Source: Bacillus horti (GTDB taxonomy: Bacteria > Bacillota > Bacilli > Caldalkalibacillales > JCM-10596). Taken from it: DNA of 64,000 bases. The notes under the pieces are model-generated. The model made no database searches, was not told the origin of the DNA, and worked only from the letters and a program-made list of their open reading frames with translations. Positions 17,327 through 27,439 of this stretch are shown one piece after another (position 1 is the first letter of the stretch; the number at the start of each line of letters is the position of its first letter). Location: contig NZ_JAUSTY010000002.1 in the NCBI RefSeq assembly GCF_030813115.1, positions 248,001-312,000 of the forward strand, given 5' to 3'. Made by a program: the position numbers and the translations under genes.

Positions 17327-19438
17327 ATGGAACAGGAAGTACATGTATTTAAGAGTGAAATTGCTGGTCGTCCTTTTTCTATTGAAACAGGAAAGCTAGC
17401 CAAGCAAGCAAACGGTGCTGTTATGGTACGTTATGGTGACACAGCTGTGTTATCTACAGTAACCGCTTCAAAAGAGCCCAAGGATTTAGACTTCTTTCCT
17501 TTAACTGTGAATTATGAGGAAAGACTTTATGCTGTCGGTAAAATTCCTGGTGGCTTTATTAAACGTGAAGGTCGTCCTAGTGAAAAAGCGATTCTTGCTA
17601 GTCGATTAATCGATAGACCGATTAGACCGTTATTTGCAGATGGCTTTCGTAATGAGGTCCATGTCGTTAGTACGGTGATGTCAGTAGATCAGAATTGCTC
17701 ACCGGAAATTGCTGCAATGATAGGTTCTTCTATCGCTTTGATGATTTCGGACATTCCTTTTAATGGACCAATTGCAGGAGTGAACGTTGGGCGAGTGGAT
17801 GGTCAGCTAGTGATTAATCCTACCGTTGAACAGGCAGAGAAAAGTGATATTCAACTGACTGTAGCTGGAACAAAGCATGGTATTAATATGGTTGAAGCAG
17901 GTGCTGATGAAGTTCCAGAGGAAGTGATGCTAGAAGCAATTCTTTTTGGACATGAGGAAATCAAACGCATTATTGCTTTCCAAGAAGAGATTGTGCAACA
18001 GACAGGGAAGGACAAGCTTGAGATCCAGCTTTATGAAATAGATGCAGAGGTTTATTCAGTCATTACGGAATATGCCAAAGCAGATATGGTTCAAGCGATT
18101 CAAATTGAAGAAAAGCATGCCCGTCAGGATGCGATTGATGCTGTTAAGGAACGTACCCTAGAGCAATTTGCTGAGCAGTTTGAAGACAAGCAAAAGAATG
18201 TTAAAGAAGTTTTAGACAAGATTGTGAAGGATGAGGTTCGTCGTTTAATTACGCAGGACAAGATTCGTCCAGATGGCAGAAAAATAAATGAAATTAGACC
18301 GATTGCTTCTGAAGTAGGCTTATTACCTAGAACTCATGGATCAGGCTTGTTTACTCGTGGTCAAACACAAGCTTTAAGTGTGTGTACCTTAGGAGCTTTG
18401 GGTGATGTACAGATATTAGACGGATTAGGTGTTGAAGAGTCAAAACGCTTTATGCATCATTACAATTTTCCTCCATACAGTGTTGGGGATGCAAGAGCAC
18501 CTAGACCACCTGGACGTCGAGAAATTGGACATGGTGCTTTAGGGGAAAGAGCTCTAGAGAAAGTGATTCCGAGTGAAGAGGAGTTTCCATATACGATTCG
18601 CCTTGTATCTGAGGTTCTAGAGTCTAACGGTTCATCCTCTCAAGCCAGTATTTGTGCAAGTATCCTAGCGATGATGGACGCAGGTGTCCCAATTAAGGCA
18701 CCAGTTGCAGGAATTGCCATGGGTCTTGTCCAGGAAGGTACCGATGTAACGATCCTTTCAGACATTCAAGGAATGGAAGACCATCTTGGTGACATGGACT
18801 TTAAGGTTGCTGGAACGGAAAAAGGCGTAACAGCTCTGCAAATGGATATCAAAATTGATCAGCTAACGAAAGAAATTTTGGTACAAGCCTTAGAGCAAGC
18901 GAAGGAAGGTCGCATGCATATTTTAAATAAAATGCTTGAAGCGATTCAGCAGCCTCGTGAGGAGCTTTCGCCGTTTGCGCCAAAAATTAAAACGATTCGA
19001 ATTAACCCTGATAAGATCCGTGAGGTTATTGGACCAAGTGGTAAGGTCATCAATAAGATCATTGAGGAAACAGGTGTTAAGATTGATATCGAGCAGGATG
19101 GAAGAGTGTACATTGGCTCTCAAGATGTAGCGATGATTGAAAAGGCTCAGAAGCTCATTGAGGATATTGTCCGTGAGGTTGTCGTAGGAGAGACTTATCT
19201 CGGTACAGTCAAGCGTGTAGAGAAATTCGGAGCATTTATTGAAATTTTTGCAGGTAAAGAAGGATTGTGTCATATTTCTCAGCTAGCTGAAGAGCGTGTG
19301 GAAAAGGTTGAGAATGTTGTTTCCGTTGGTGATAGTATCATGGTTAAGGTGACTGAGGTTGACAATCAGGGACGCGTTAACTTGTCTCGCAAAGCGGTTT
19401 TAAAGGATCAAAAGGCCGCAGCTAATACGAAATCTTAG
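17327..19438 (+). CDS. pnp: Polyribonucleotide nucleotidyltransferase (PNPase)
   Basis: PNPase degrades RNA 3' to 5' with phosphate and works in the RNA degradosome. The 703-residue protein has two RNase PH domains ([22 protein letters not shown] and [17 protein letters not shown] mark them), a helical linker, a KH domain ([18 protein letters not shown]) and a C-terminal S1 domain ([18 protein letters not shown]). The start at ATG 17327 is set by GAGGAGGA about eight bases upstream; an in-frame start 36 bases earlier lacks a ribosome site. RNase J (rnjB) and RNase Y (rny), partner enzymes, also lie in this window. Confidence 0.98.
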   Translation: MEQEVHVFKSEIAGRPFSIETGKLAKQANGAVMVRYGDTAVLSTVTASKEPKDLDFFPLTVNYEERLYAVGKIPGGFIKREGRPSEKAILASRLIDRPIRPLFADGFRNEVHVVSTVMSVDQNCSPEIAAMIGSSIALMISDIPFNGPIAGVNVGRVDGQLVINPTVEQAEKSDIQLTVAGTKHGINMVEAGADEVPEEVMLEAILFGHEEIKRIIAFQEEIVQQTGKDKLEIQLYEIDAEVYSVITEYAKADMVQAIQIEEKHARQDAIDAVKERTLEQFAEQFEDKQKNVKEVLDKIVKDEVRRLITQDKIRPDGRKINEIRPIASEVGLLPRTHGSGLFTRGQTQALSVCTLGALGDVQILDGLGVEESKRFMHHYNFPPYSVGDARAPRPPGRREIGHGALGERALEKVIPSEEEFPYTIRLVSEVLESNGSSSQASICASILAMMDAGVPIKAPVAGIAMGLVQEGTDVTILSDIQGMEDHLGDMDFKVAGTEKGVTALQMDIKIDQLTKEILVQALEQAKEGRMHILNKMLEAIQQPREELSPFAPKIKTIRINPDKIREVIGPSGKVINKIIEETGVKIDIEQDGRVYIGSQDVAMIEKAQKLIEDIVREVVVGETYLGTVKRVEKFGAFIEIFAGKEGLCHISQLAEERVEKVENVVSVGDSIMVKVTEVDNQGRVNLSRKAVLKDQKAAANTKS

Positions 19439-19469
19439 GAAAAAGCTATTTCTTTAATAGCTTTTTTTT
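19439..19469 (+). terminator. Terminator after pnp
   Basis: Stem AAAAGCTATT / AATAGCTTTT with a TCTTT loop runs straight into a T tract, beginning at the pnp stop codon. Confidence 0.88.
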
Positions 19470-19608
19470 ATTTTTCTTTGAAATTATCCTCTAGTTCATA
19501 AACCCATAAACCAATCAATTTTTTGTTTCTAGGAATGAAACATCTCCTCCTACATACATATGAAATAAGAATGGCTGTCCCTATGGACGAGCAAGGAGGA
19601 GGATTGGG

Positions 19609-20589
19609 TTGAAAACACATGGATTTAAGCTAGCTTTACTAGGCTGTGGAATACTCAGTTTTGTGGCACTTTTAATATTGGTCAATCGTACCCCCATTGA
19701 TTCTTATGTGAACACTATAAAAATGATGAATGTCCCTATCATACAAGCAGATGATGACATATACCGTCAAATTGAGGATCTTGCGGAGCAAATTAATCAA
19801 GCACCAGTTAATGCTAAACTAGATCGAGTGTGGAAGGCAATTCCTAGTTATAACGGGGTACAGGTGAATATTGAAAAATCCTATCAGATAGCTACCCAGC
19901 TAGGGAAGGTGCAGCTAGATACACTAATGTATGACGAAATTGAAGCTGAAATTTCTTTAGAGGAAATAGAGCCTGCTCCTATTTATAGAGGAAATCCAAA
20001 AAAGCCTATGATCTCTCTAATGGTCAATGTAGCCTGGGGAACGGAGTATGTACATAAAATGCTTGATATTTTTGACCAATATCAAATTAAAGTTACATTT
20101 TTTCTAGATGGAAAATGGCTTACAGAAAATAAAAATGTGGCGGAACTTATGCTTGAGCGGGGACATGAGTTAGGAAACCATGCGTACTCTCATCCTGATT
20201 TAAAGAAAGTGAGTGCTGAAAGAATCAAAGAAGAGCTATTAAAAACAAACAAGCTTATTGAGGAGCTTGGTGTAAAGAGTTATTTATTTGCGCCTCCGTC
20301 TGGATCCTTTGATAATAGAGCTGTTAAAATTGCCGATCAATATAAGATGAAAACGATATTATGGACTTTGGATACAGTGGATTGGAGGAAACCCTCACCT
20401 GAAACGATCATCCAGAGAATCGTTCCGAAGCTCGAGAATGGCTCCCTGATCCTTATGCACCCAACGGAGCCAACAGTTGAGGCACTCCCTACCATCATCG
20501 AAGGAGCGATGAACAAGGAATTGATGCTTGGAACTGTCTCAGAGCTCATCAGCCCTGAACGAAGTCTATCTCTGATTCACTTGAAATAG
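19609..20589 (+). CDS. ylxY: NodB-type polysaccharide deacetylase-like protein, YlxY family
   Basis: This extracellular protein (326 aa) has an N-terminal membrane anchor/signal (LALLGCGILSFVALLILV) and a C-terminal NodB domain. The position next to pnp and mlpA is that of ylxY in B. subtilis. The usual metal-binding motif TFDDG reads VNVAWG, so the catalytic Asp pair is replaced, while GNHAYSHPDL (HxxxH) and the late LMHPT motif remain. It may bind rather than hydrolyse glycan. It starts with TTG at 19609 after AAGGAGGAGG. A TACATACATATG box upstream looks like a sporulation-type -10, but I would not rely on it. Confidence 0.9.
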   Translation: MKTHGFKLALLGCGILSFVALLILVNRTPIDSYVNTIKMMNVPIIQADDDIYRQIEDLAEQINQAPVNAKLDRVWKAIPSYNGVQVNIEKSYQIATQLGKVQLDTLMYDEIEAEISLEEIEPAPIYRGNPKKPMISLMVNVAWGTEYVHKMLDIFDQYQIKVTFFLDGKWLTENKNVAELMLERGHELGNHAYSHPDLKKVSAERIKEELLKTNKLIEELGVKSYLFAPPSGSFDNRAVKIADQYKMKTILWTLDTVDWRKPSPETIIQRIVPKLENGSLILMHPTEPTVEALPTIIEGAMNKELMLGTVSELISPERSLSLIHLK

Positions 20590-20692
20590 TCACCTTATTC
20601 TCAAGGGATAATTCTTGAGAAGGGAACTGAACTCTGTTATAGTTGAACTTGTTATTTCAGAGATCATTAGGAAGTGGGAAGGAGAAACAAGA

Positions 20693-21952
20693 TTGATTAA
20701 AACACATACCTTTTCCAATGGATTAAGGCTTGTCATGGAAAAAATCCCATCTGTGCGTTCAGTCTCCTTAGGGATATGGATTGGCACAGGTTCAAGATAT
20801 GAGATAGAAAAGAATAATGGGATCTCACATTTTATTGAACACATGCTTTTCAAAGGGACTTCTAGTCGAACAGCTCGAGAAATTGCTGAGGAGTTTGATA
20901 GTATAGGGGGGCACTTAAACGCCTTTACTTCTAAGGAGTACACCTGCTACTACGCTAAGGTTCTAGATCAGCATTTACCAAAAGCCATTGACGTTTTAGC
21001 CGATATGTTTTTCAACTCTACCTTTGATGAAGGAGAGCTGGAAAAAGAAAAAAATGTAGTTCTGGAAGAATTGAAGATGTATGAGGATACGCCTGACGAT
21101 GTGGTTCACGATTTGATTGCTAAAGCAACATATTATGATCATTCTTTAGGTTATACGATACTTGGTCAAGAAGATGTGATAAATTCTTTAAGGCCTGATG
21201 ACTTACGTCAGTATATGAACAAGCACTACACTCCGCACAACACAGTCATCGCAGTTGCTGGACACTTTGAGGAGCAGGAGCTTGTTGAAAGAATAGAATC
21301 TTATTTTAGTGATTTTAATGCTCAAGAAGAATCAAATACTACTGGATTGCCTGAAGTTACTCACCATCATTTATTTAGAAAAAAGGATACAGAGCAAGCT
21401 CATTTTTGCTTAGGCTTTAAAGGTGTTGCCATCGGTGAACAAGATATCTATCCATTGATTCTTCTAAATAATATACTTGGCGGCAGTATGAGCTCAAGAT
21501 TGTTTCAAGAAATAAGAGAGGAACGCGGTTTAGCCTATTCTATCTTTTCTTACCATTCCTCTTTTAAGGATACGGGATCAGTTCACTTATACTCAGGCAC
21601 TGCTCCACAACAATTAGAGGAAGTATATAATGTAAGTGTAGATATTCTGCATTCTTTAGCAACAAAGGGAATTACAGAAAAGGAGCTGCATAATGGCAAG
21701 GAGCAGCTGAAGGGAAATCTTATGCTTAGCCTTGAAAGCACAAATAGTCGAATGTCTAGGATCGGAAAAAATGAATTGATGCTTAGAAAACACTACTCCT
21801 TAGATGAGATCATTGCTAAAGTTGAGGCTTTAAGCAAGGAAAGAGTAGACCTACTAGCTGAACGAATTTTTAGGCAGAAGCATAGCTTTGCTTTAATTAG
21901 TCCTTTAGAGCAAATCCCATCCGTTATTCAAATAAATCGCTTAGTGAAATAA
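20693..21952 (+). CDS. mlpA: M16 family zinc protease, MlpA/YmxG
   Basis: This is a pitrilysin-like metalloprotease related to mitochondrial processing peptidase. The inverted zinc motif HFIEH is in GISHFIEHMLFKGT, with the third ligand Glu in the later ELxxEKNVVLEE segment. In B. subtilis MlpA is linked to control of extracellular protease production and lies between ylxY and ymxH, as here. I chose TTG at 20693 because GGGAAGGAG precedes it; the frame stays open 78 bases further left, but those codons look non-coding. The length of 419 residues fits the family. Confidence 0.95.
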   Translation: MIKTHTFSNGLRLVMEKIPSVRSVSLGIWIGTGSRYEIEKNNGISHFIEHMLFKGTSSRTAREIAEEFDSIGGHLNAFTSKEYTCYYAKVLDQHLPKAIDVLADMFFNSTFDEGELEKEKNVVLEELKMYEDTPDDVVHDLIAKATYYDHSLGYTILGQEDVINSLRPDDLRQYMNKHYTPHNTVIAVAGHFEEQELVERIESYFSDFNAQEESNTTGLPEVTHHHLFRKKDTEQAHFCLGFKGVAIGEQDIYPLILLNNILGGSMSSRLFQEIREERGLAYSIFSYHSSFKDTGSVHLYSGTAPQQLEEVYNVSVDILHSLATKGITEKELHNGKEQLKGNLMLSLESTNSRMSRIGKNELMLRKHYSLDEIIAKVEALSKERVDLLAERIFRQKHSFALISPLEQIPSVIQINRLVK

Positions 21953-21998
21953 AGCTGTTATTAGAAATAATATGACTATAAAATAATACGTTCAAAGT

Positions 21999-22044
21999 AA
22001 TAAGACCTTGAGATTTATTGTTGAAATCTAAAGGTCTTATTTAA
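21999..22044 (+). terminator. Terminator after mlpA
   Basis: AATAAGACCTT / AAGGTCTTATT pairs perfectly, extended inward by GATTT/AAATC with small bulges. The T run is short (TTAAATT). Confidence 0.72.
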
Positions 22045-22105
22045 ATTCTTTAAGAATACATCAATAGTAAGGGTTGTATTAGCTAAGAGAGCAGGAGGTC
22101 AGCCA

Positions 22106-22366
22106 ATGAGGTTAAGCGAATTGAGTGGAAAAGAGCTTATCGATTTAAACAATGGAGAACGATTAGGTTTAGTAGGTCAGGCAGACTTGACTATTCATGA
22201 GCATACAGGAAGTATCGAGTCTATGATTTTGCCTTCTAGCTCTTTCTTGAGTATAGGTAAAAAGAGAGAAGAAATTGTCATCCCCTGGAGAGCTATCCGG
22301 AAAGTTGGACCAGAAATGATTATCATTGAATTACGAGAACAAAGCAAGGTAAGAGATTCATATTAA
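22106..22366 (+). CDS. ymxH: PRC-barrel protein, YlmC/YmxH family
   Basis: This 86-residue protein matches the small sporulation-associated PRC-barrel family. It begins MRLSELSGKELIDLNNGERLG and has the hydrophobic strand EIVIPWRAIRKVGPEMIII. The order mlpA-ymxH-dpaA is conserved in Bacillales. AGGAGG lies upstream of the ATG. The function of the family is not settled. Confidence 0.92.
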   Translation: MRLSELSGKELIDLNNGERLGLVGQADLTIHEHTGSIESMILPSSSFLSIGKKREEIVIPWRAIRKVGPEMIIIELREQSKVRDSY

Positions 22367-22370
22367 CATG

Positions 22371-22399
22371 CACTTAATCTAATGAGGGCACATACGATG
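22371..22399 (+). promoter_or_regulatory. Possible sigma-K-like promoter of the dipicolinate synthase operon
   Basis: CAC (22371-22373) and CATACGATG (22391-22399) are 17 bases apart, close to the mACm and CATAnnnTA elements of sigma-K promoters. The final TA is changed to TG. The spoVF operon is known to be sigma-K dependent in B. subtilis, which is the main support. Confidence 0.35.
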
Positions 22400-22475
22400 A
22401 AGGTAGATGGTTTACAGCTTTATCCAGAGCTTAGTGAACGTTTTAGTGTAAGAAAGAAAGGAGCGAACTGGGTCT

Positions 22476-23369
22476 ATGCTTACAGGCACTCATGTCGCCT
22501 TCATCGGTGGAGATGCAAGACAAATTGAAGTCATAAAAAAATGTAGTGAGCTTGACGCAACGATTTCTCTCATAGGGTTTAGTCAGCTACAAAGCGAGTT
22601 TCCAGGAGCAAAAAAAGAAAGCTTAACACTTGAAGTCTTTAAAGATATAGATGCTTTAATTCTTCCAATTGTAGGGACAAATGAGGAGGGAGAAGTAGAG
22701 AGCATTTTTTCTGATCAACCGATTAAAATCAAGGAAGAACATATTCGAGCTTTACCTCAAAAATGTGTTGTTTATACGGGAATAGCGAAGCCATATTTAA
22801 CCAACCTAACGGAGCAAAATGACATTACTCTCGTGCAGCTACTTGACCGTGATGACGTAGCCATTTACAACTCAATTCCAACGGTTGAGGGGGCTATTAT
22901 GATGGCTATCCAACATACAAATATCACTCTGCATCACTCCAATGCTATCGTTTTGGGCTTAGGAAGAGTAGGAATGTCTCTTGCCAGAACACTACATGTA
23001 TTAGGTGCGCGTGTTAAGGTAGGTGCAAGAAATCCTGCAGATTTAGCTAGGATTTATGAGATGGGTTTAACACCTTTTCATATGAACGAGCTTAAGGAGC
23101 AGGTAGGAGATTGTGATTATTTATTTAATACTGTTCCACATTTGCTAGTGACCTCTCAAGTGATTGCGAGCATGCCAGGACATATATTTATCTTAGACTT
23201 AGCATCGAAGCCTGGTGGAGTAGATTTTCGATTTGCTGAACGCAGAGGAATTAAAGCGATGCTAGTGCCCAGTATTCCAGGTATTGTTGCTCCAAAAACA
23301 GCAGGAATGATTTTGGCGAACGTTGTCACTCAATTGATTTTGGAACAAAAACAAACCAGGGGGGCCTAA
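22476..23369 (+). CDS. dpaA: Dipicolinate synthase subunit A
   Basis: DpaA (SpoVFA) works with DpaB to turn dihydrodipicolinate into dipicolinic acid in the mother cell, giving spores heat resistance. The 297-residue protein has an N-terminal domain with LPIVGTNEEGEVES and a C-terminal NAD(P)-binding fold LGLGRVGMSLARTLHVLGA. It is one base from dpaB and upstream of asd, dapG and dapA, which supply aspartate semialdehyde and dihydrodipicolinate. An AAAGGAG site lies 12 bases before the ATG. This is good evidence that the organism forms spores. Confidence 0.96.
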   Translation: MLTGTHVAFIGGDARQIEVIKKCSELDATISLIGFSQLQSEFPGAKKESLTLEVFKDIDALILPIVGTNEEGEVESIFSDQPIKIKEEHIRALPQKCVVYTGIAKPYLTNLTEQNDITLVQLLDRDDVAIYNSIPTVEGAIMMAIQHTNITLHHSNAIVLGLGRVGMSLARTLHVLGARVKVGARNPADLARIYEMGLTPFHMNELKEQVGDCDYLFNTVPHLLVTSQVIASMPGHIFILDLASKPGGVDFRFAERRGIKAMLVPSIPGIVAPKTAGMILANVVTQLILEQKQTRGA

Positions 23370-23370
23370 C

Positions 23371-23970
23371 ATGAAGCTTGAAAATAAAACAATTGGCTTT
23401 GGTCTGACAGGATCACATTGTACATTTGCTGAAGTGATGCCTGAAATGAAGAAGCTGAAGGAAGCAGGGGCTAGGGTAATTCCAATCGTTACTCATACCC
23501 TGCTCACTATGGATACAAAGTTCGGGAATGCAGATGATTGGGTAAGGCAAATTAAAGAGATTACCGGAGAAGAAATTATTGATTCGATCGTAAAAGCAGA
23601 GCCGATCGGTCCAAGCAAACAGCTTGATGTAATGGTTATTGCTCCGTTAACAGGGAATTCCACCTCAAAGCTAGCCAACGCCTTAACGGATAGCCCTGTT
23701 TTAATGGCCACCAAAGCTACTTTAAGAAACTTAAGTCCAGTTGTTCTAGCTATTTCAACGAATGATGGCTTGGGTCTTAATGCTTCAAATGTGGCGAAGC
23801 TAATGTCTACAAAAAATATATATTTTGTTCCTTTCGGTCAGGATGCTCCAGATAAAAAGCCAAATTCCCTTGTGGCACGCATGGAATTGATTCAAGCAAC
23901 ATGTGAAGCAGCGTTAGATGGAAAGCAGCTCCAACCCATGATAGTAGAAAAATATAAATATATGCAGTAG
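23371..23970 (+). CDS. dpaB: Dipicolinate synthase subunit B (flavoprotein)
   Basis: DpaB (SpoVFB) is the flavoprotein partner of DpaA and resembles phosphopantothenoylcysteine decarboxylase-type FMN proteins. Visible are FGLTGSHCTFAEVM at the flavin pocket, APLTGNSTSKLANALTDSPV and the C-terminal NIYFVPFGQD. At 199 residues it has family length. It begins one base after dpaA ends, so both are made together, and asd follows closely. Confidence 0.96.
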   Translation: MKLENKTIGFGLTGSHCTFAEVMPEMKKLKEAGARVIPIVTHTLLTMDTKFGNADDWVRQIKEITGEEIIDSIVKAEPIGPSKQLDVMVIAPLTGNSTSKLANALTDSPVLMATKATLRNLSPVVLAISTNDGLGLNASNVAKLMSTKNIYFVPFGQDAPDKKPNSLVARMELIQATCEAALDGKQLQPMIVEKYKYMQ

Positions 23971-24021
23971 AATAAAAGGATGATGCTTGATTTAGATAAG
24001 CTAGGGGAAGGAGAACAATCG

Positions 24022-25059
24022 ATGGCCATAAAACAATTCCATTTTGCCGTTGTAGGAGCCACTGGAGCTGTAGGACAGCAAATTATAAATACATTAGAGA
24101 AAAGAGCTTTACCAATTAAGAAACTAACCTTATTATCATCTGCTCGTTCTGCGGGCAGTTCGATTTTATTTAAGGGTGAGTCTATCACTGTACAGGAGGC
24201 TACACCAGAAGCGTTTGAGGGAGTAGATATTGCTCTATTCAGTGCGGGAGGGAGTGTCAGTAAAAAGCTCGCTCCTGAAGCTGTAAAACGAGGAGCCCTG
24301 GTTATTGATAATACAAGTGCATATCGTATGGATCCTGACGTTCCTTTAGTTGTACCTGAGGTTAATAAAGAGGATATCTTTTTAAATAAAGGAATTATTG
24401 CAAATCCAAACTGTTCGACGATACAAATGGTTGTTGCCCTGCAGCCGTTGAGAGAAAAGTACGGGTTAAAACGCATCATTGTTTCAACATATCAGTCTGT
24501 TTCTGGTTCTGGGCAGTCTGCTATTACTGAGTTAAAGCGCCAATCCCAAGCTGTACTAAATGAAGAGGATGTAAATCCAGATATTTTACCTGTAGGCTCA
24601 CTTCCTAAAAAACATCAAATCGCTTTTAATGCCATTCCGCAAATCGACGTGTTTCAAGAGAATGGTTTTACGTTTGAGGAAATGAAAATGATAAATGAGA
24701 CGAAAAAAATTATGCACGATGATACACTACAGGTTTCTGCTACCTGTGTTCGTATTCCAGTTGTTACAGGGCACTCAGAATCCGTATTTGTTGAGCTAGA
24801 GAATGAGCCAGATGTGGCAGAAGTAAGGGAGTTATTAAGTCAATCTTCTGGAATTATTGTAGAAGATGATCCTGCCGATCAGCTTTACCCGTTAGCGACA
24901 AGAGCTGAGGGAGAGCTTGAAGTATTTGTAGGAAGGATTAGGAAAGATTTAGATGTCCCTAATAGCCTGCATATGTGGGTTGTTTCAGACAACCTGCTTA
25001 AAGGAGCAGCGTGGAATAGCGTTCAGATCGCAGAAGCGTACATTGAAGGAAAAAGTTAA
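24022..25059 (+). CDS. asd: Aspartate-semialdehyde dehydrogenase
   Basis: This enzyme reduces aspartyl phosphate to aspartate semialdehyde, the branch point to lysine/diaminopimelate, threonine and methionine. It has the NADP fold VVGATGAVGQQ, the active-site Cys C131 in NPNCSTIQ, and the GHSESVFVE segment with a conserved His. Start ATG 24022 follows GGGGAAGGAG; an in-frame ATG at 23980 has none. It lies between dpaB and dapG, matching the B. subtilis order. Confidence 0.97.
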   Translation: MAIKQFHFAVVGATGAVGQQIINTLEKRALPIKKLTLLSSARSAGSSILFKGESITVQEATPEAFEGVDIALFSAGGSVSKKLAPEAVKRGALVIDNTSAYRMDPDVPLVVPEVNKEDIFLNKGIIANPNCSTIQMVVALQPLREKYGLKRIIVSTYQSVSGSGQSAITELKRQSQAVLNEEDVNPDILPVGSLPKKHQIAFNAIPQIDVFQENGFTFEEMKMINETKKIMHDDTLQVSATCVRIPVVTGHSESVFVELENEPDVAEVRELLSQSSGIIVEDDPADQLYPLATRAEGELEVFVGRIRKDLDVPNSLHMWVVSDNLLKGAAWNSVQIAEAYIEGKS

Positions 25060-25192
25060 AACTTCTATTAAGAAGCCTTTTCAAACATAAAATAGACTTC
25101 AGGAGTGGAGAAGGTATAAAGACGGAGAGCTTTTTCAAAAATGGTTCGAAGTAGTAAGTGGTTTGAATAATCATAAACAAAGAGGGAATAGA

Positions 25193-26449
25193 ATGAAAAT
25201 CATCGTACAGAAATTTGGTGGGACTTCTCTGCAGGATCCCGAGGTACGGCAGCATGCTGTAGAGCATATAAAAAAAGCTAGAGCTAAAGGCTATCAGGTT
25301 GTTGTTGTTGTTTCAGCGATGGGACGCAAGGGATCTCCTTATGCAACTGAAACACTGATGCAGCTTGTCAGTGAAGAAGGAAAAGTAGGCTCCCAGAAGG
25401 AGTATGATCTATTGCTAGCCTGCGGTGAAATGATTTCTAGCATTGTGATGGCAAGTAAGCTTAATGCCCAAAGCATCCCAGCTGTCTCCTTTACAGGGAG
25501 AGATGCCGGGATTTTAACGAACAATGATTTTGGTAATGCTCAAATTCTATCCATTCAGCCACAGGCCATTCTTGAGCAGCTTTCGCAGGATAAAGTTGTT
25601 GTTGTATGCGGATTTCAAGGAGCAACAGAAAGCGGTGAAATTACAACACTTGGTCGAGGGGCTAGTGATACGTCTGCAACGGCATTGGGAGCAGCGTTAA
25701 AAGCTGAAGTTGTGGATATCTTTACAGATGTGGAGGGGATTATGACCGCCGACCCTCGCATTGTACAGGATGCTTCAAGGTTAAAACTTATTACGTATAA
25801 TGAAATATGTAACCTGGCCTACCAAGGAGCTAAGGTCATTCACCCTAGGGCTGTAGAAATTGCCATGCAGCATCAGGTTCCTATAAGAGTTCGTTCAACT
25901 CTCTCTGATGATGAAGGGACGTTAGTTACATCGCTCAGACAGATTAAACATCTTGAAGGAAGAATGAATGATCAATTAATTACGGGCATAGCTCAGGTCT
26001 CAAATGTTTCTCAAATTAAGGTTTATGCCAAAGATAGCGACTTTGATTTGCAGCTAAAGGTCTTTAAAAGTATGGCAGAAAATAGGATCAGTGTAGACTT
26101 TATCAATGTAAACCCTTCAGGAGTGGTTTATACTGTTTTCGAGCATGTTACGGATAAAGCAATTGCAATCCTTAATGAGCTAGGCTATGAGCCTATTGTT
26201 GAAAGACATTGTGCGAAAGTATCTACAGTTGGTGCAGGGATGGCTGGAGTGCCAGGAGTTATGGCCCAAATTGTTGAGGCGTTAACAACAGAGGATGTTC
26301 AAATTCTACAATCTGCTGATTCACATACAACCATATGGGTTCTTGTGAAAGAAGAAGATATGGTTCGTGCTGTTCAAGCTTTACATCAAAAATTTGAGCT
26401 GCATAAGGCGAGTGAGCCATTACCTAACTACTATTCGGCCTCTCAATGA
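25193..26449 (+). CDS. dapG: Aspartokinase I, diaminopimelate-sensitive type
   Basis: Aspartokinase phosphorylates aspartate at the head of the diaminopimelate pathway. The kinase domain starts VQKFGGTSLQ and contains GRGASDTSATALGAAL and FTDVEGIMTADPR; two ACT domains follow (ISQIKVYAKDSDFDLQLK, VSTVGAGMAGVPG). At 418 residues with a complete N-terminal catalytic domain and position between asd and dapA, it matches DapG rather than LysC or YclM. ATG 25193 is preceded by AAAGAGGG; an earlier in-frame codon is not. No lysine riboswitch was seen upstream, in line with dapG elsewhere. Confidence 0.96.
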   Translation: MKIIVQKFGGTSLQDPEVRQHAVEHIKKARAKGYQVVVVVSAMGRKGSPYATETLMQLVSEEGKVGSQKEYDLLLACGEMISSIVMASKLNAQSIPAVSFTGRDAGILTNNDFGNAQILSIQPQAILEQLSQDKVVVVCGFQGATESGEITTLGRGASDTSATALGAALKAEVVDIFTDVEGIMTADPRIVQDASRLKLITYNEICNLAYQGAKVIHPRAVEIAMQHQVPIRVRSTLSDDEGTLVTSLRQIKHLEGRMNDQLITGIAQVSNVSQIKVYAKDSDFDLQLKVFKSMAENRISVDFINVNPSGVVYTVFEHVTDKAIAILNELGYEPIVERHCAKVSTVGAGMAGVPGVMAQIVEALTTEDVQILQSADSHTTIWVLVKEEDMVRAVQALHQKFELHKASEPLPNYYSASQ

Positions 26450-26519
26450 AAGGCTTATTAAATATGAATGGATAATGAAATTGTTCTACAATGAAGTGAT
26501 GGAGAAAGGTGATAGATTG

Positions 26520-27386
26520 ATGAGTGATTTTGGACGTATTATTACAGCAATGGTTACTGCATTTGATGCAAATGAAAACCTGGATTTGTCAAAGCAGACA
26601 AAGCTTATTGAATACCTATTTCAGAACGAAACGGATTCTATTATTGTAAATGGGACAACAGGTGAGTCTCCAACGCTAAGTAAAGAGGAGAAGATCATGC
26701 TTTTTGAGCATGCTGTTGAACATACCAAGGGAAAAGGGAAAGTCATTGCGGGTACAGGCACCAACAATACGAAAGAGTCGATTGAACTTACAAAAAAGGC
26801 AGAAGAAATTGGAGTAGACGGAATTCTTCTGGTCAACCCTTACTACAATAGACCTAATCAGGAAGGGCTTTTTCAGCACTTCAAAACGATAGCAGAAAGC
26901 ACTAGTTTACCTGTTATGCTATATAATATCCCAGGACGCTCGGCTGTTAATATGACACCAGAAACGGTTTTACGATTAGCTGAAACCCCAAATATTACTA
27001 TGGTCAAGGAATCTAGCGGAGATCTAGGTCAGGCTGTTGAGATTTTAAAGCATGCCCCTGATAATTTTCTGCTCTATACAGGTAATGATGATTTAACTTT
27101 ACCTACTTTGTCTGTAGGAGGGTATGGTGTTGTCAGTGTTACCTCGCATGTCAAGGGGAATGAAATGCAGGAAATGATTCAATCCTATTTAGCGGGCGAT
27201 ATCAAAAAAGCGGCTAAACTAAATCAGGACTTATATGATATTTTTAACGTGTTGTTTTCTTCCCCATCACCTGGCCCAGTGAAAAGAGTATTGAATCACT
27301 TGGGTGTAGAAGTAGGCTCTACCAGACTACCTATCGCTTCTTTATCTGCTGAGGAAGAGAAGTATATTTTAGGATTTTTTAACTAA
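26520..27386 (+). CDS. dapA: 4-hydroxy-tetrahydrodipicolinate synthase
   Basis: DapA condenses pyruvate with aspartate semialdehyde to give the precursor of diaminopimelate and, in sporulating cells, dipicolinate. The TIM-barrel protein has NGTTGESPTL, the catalytic Tyr Y135 in MLYNIPGRS, and the Schiff-base Lys K163 in MVKESSGD. ATG 26520 follows GAGAAAGGTG; TTG at 26517 is a weaker option, and the open frame to 26367 overlaps dapG and is rejected. At 288 residues it is standard length. Confidence 0.97.
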   Translation: MSDFGRIITAMVTAFDANENLDLSKQTKLIEYLFQNETDSIIVNGTTGESPTLSKEEKIMLFEHAVEHTKGKGKVIAGTGTNNTKESIELTKKAEEIGVDGILLVNPYYNRPNQEGLFQHFKTIAESTSLPVMLYNIPGRSAVNMTPETVLRLAETPNITMVKESSGDLGQAVEILKHAPDNFLLYTGNDDLTLPTLSVGGYGVVSVTSHVKGNEMQEMIQSYLAGDIKKAAKLNQDLYDIFNVLFSSPSPGPVKRVLNHLGVEVGSTRLPIASLSAEEEKYILGFFN

Positions 27387-27439
27387 GGATGCTTGAACAG
27401 GTTTTGATTCTGATTTAAATAAAATAGATTAAAAGTCCT

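Noticed and set aside
18923-19273. A 116-codon minus-strand frame inside pnp
   Set aside because: It lies wholly within the PNPase KH/S1 coding region and shows no family resemblance.
20590-20943. A 117-codon minus-strand frame over the start of mlpA
   Set aside because: It overlaps the mlpA zinc-motif region, has no ribosome site and no family features.
23892-24479. A 195-codon open frame on the minus strand
   Set aside because: It is antisense to dpaB and asd, which are certain. Its sequence is low in recognisable motifs and rich in Ser/Ala runs from complementary codons, and it has no ribosome site.
25060-25192. Lysine riboswitch upstream of dapG
   Set aside because: The gap of 133 bases is too short for the full lysine riboswitch, and none of its conserved blocks were seen.
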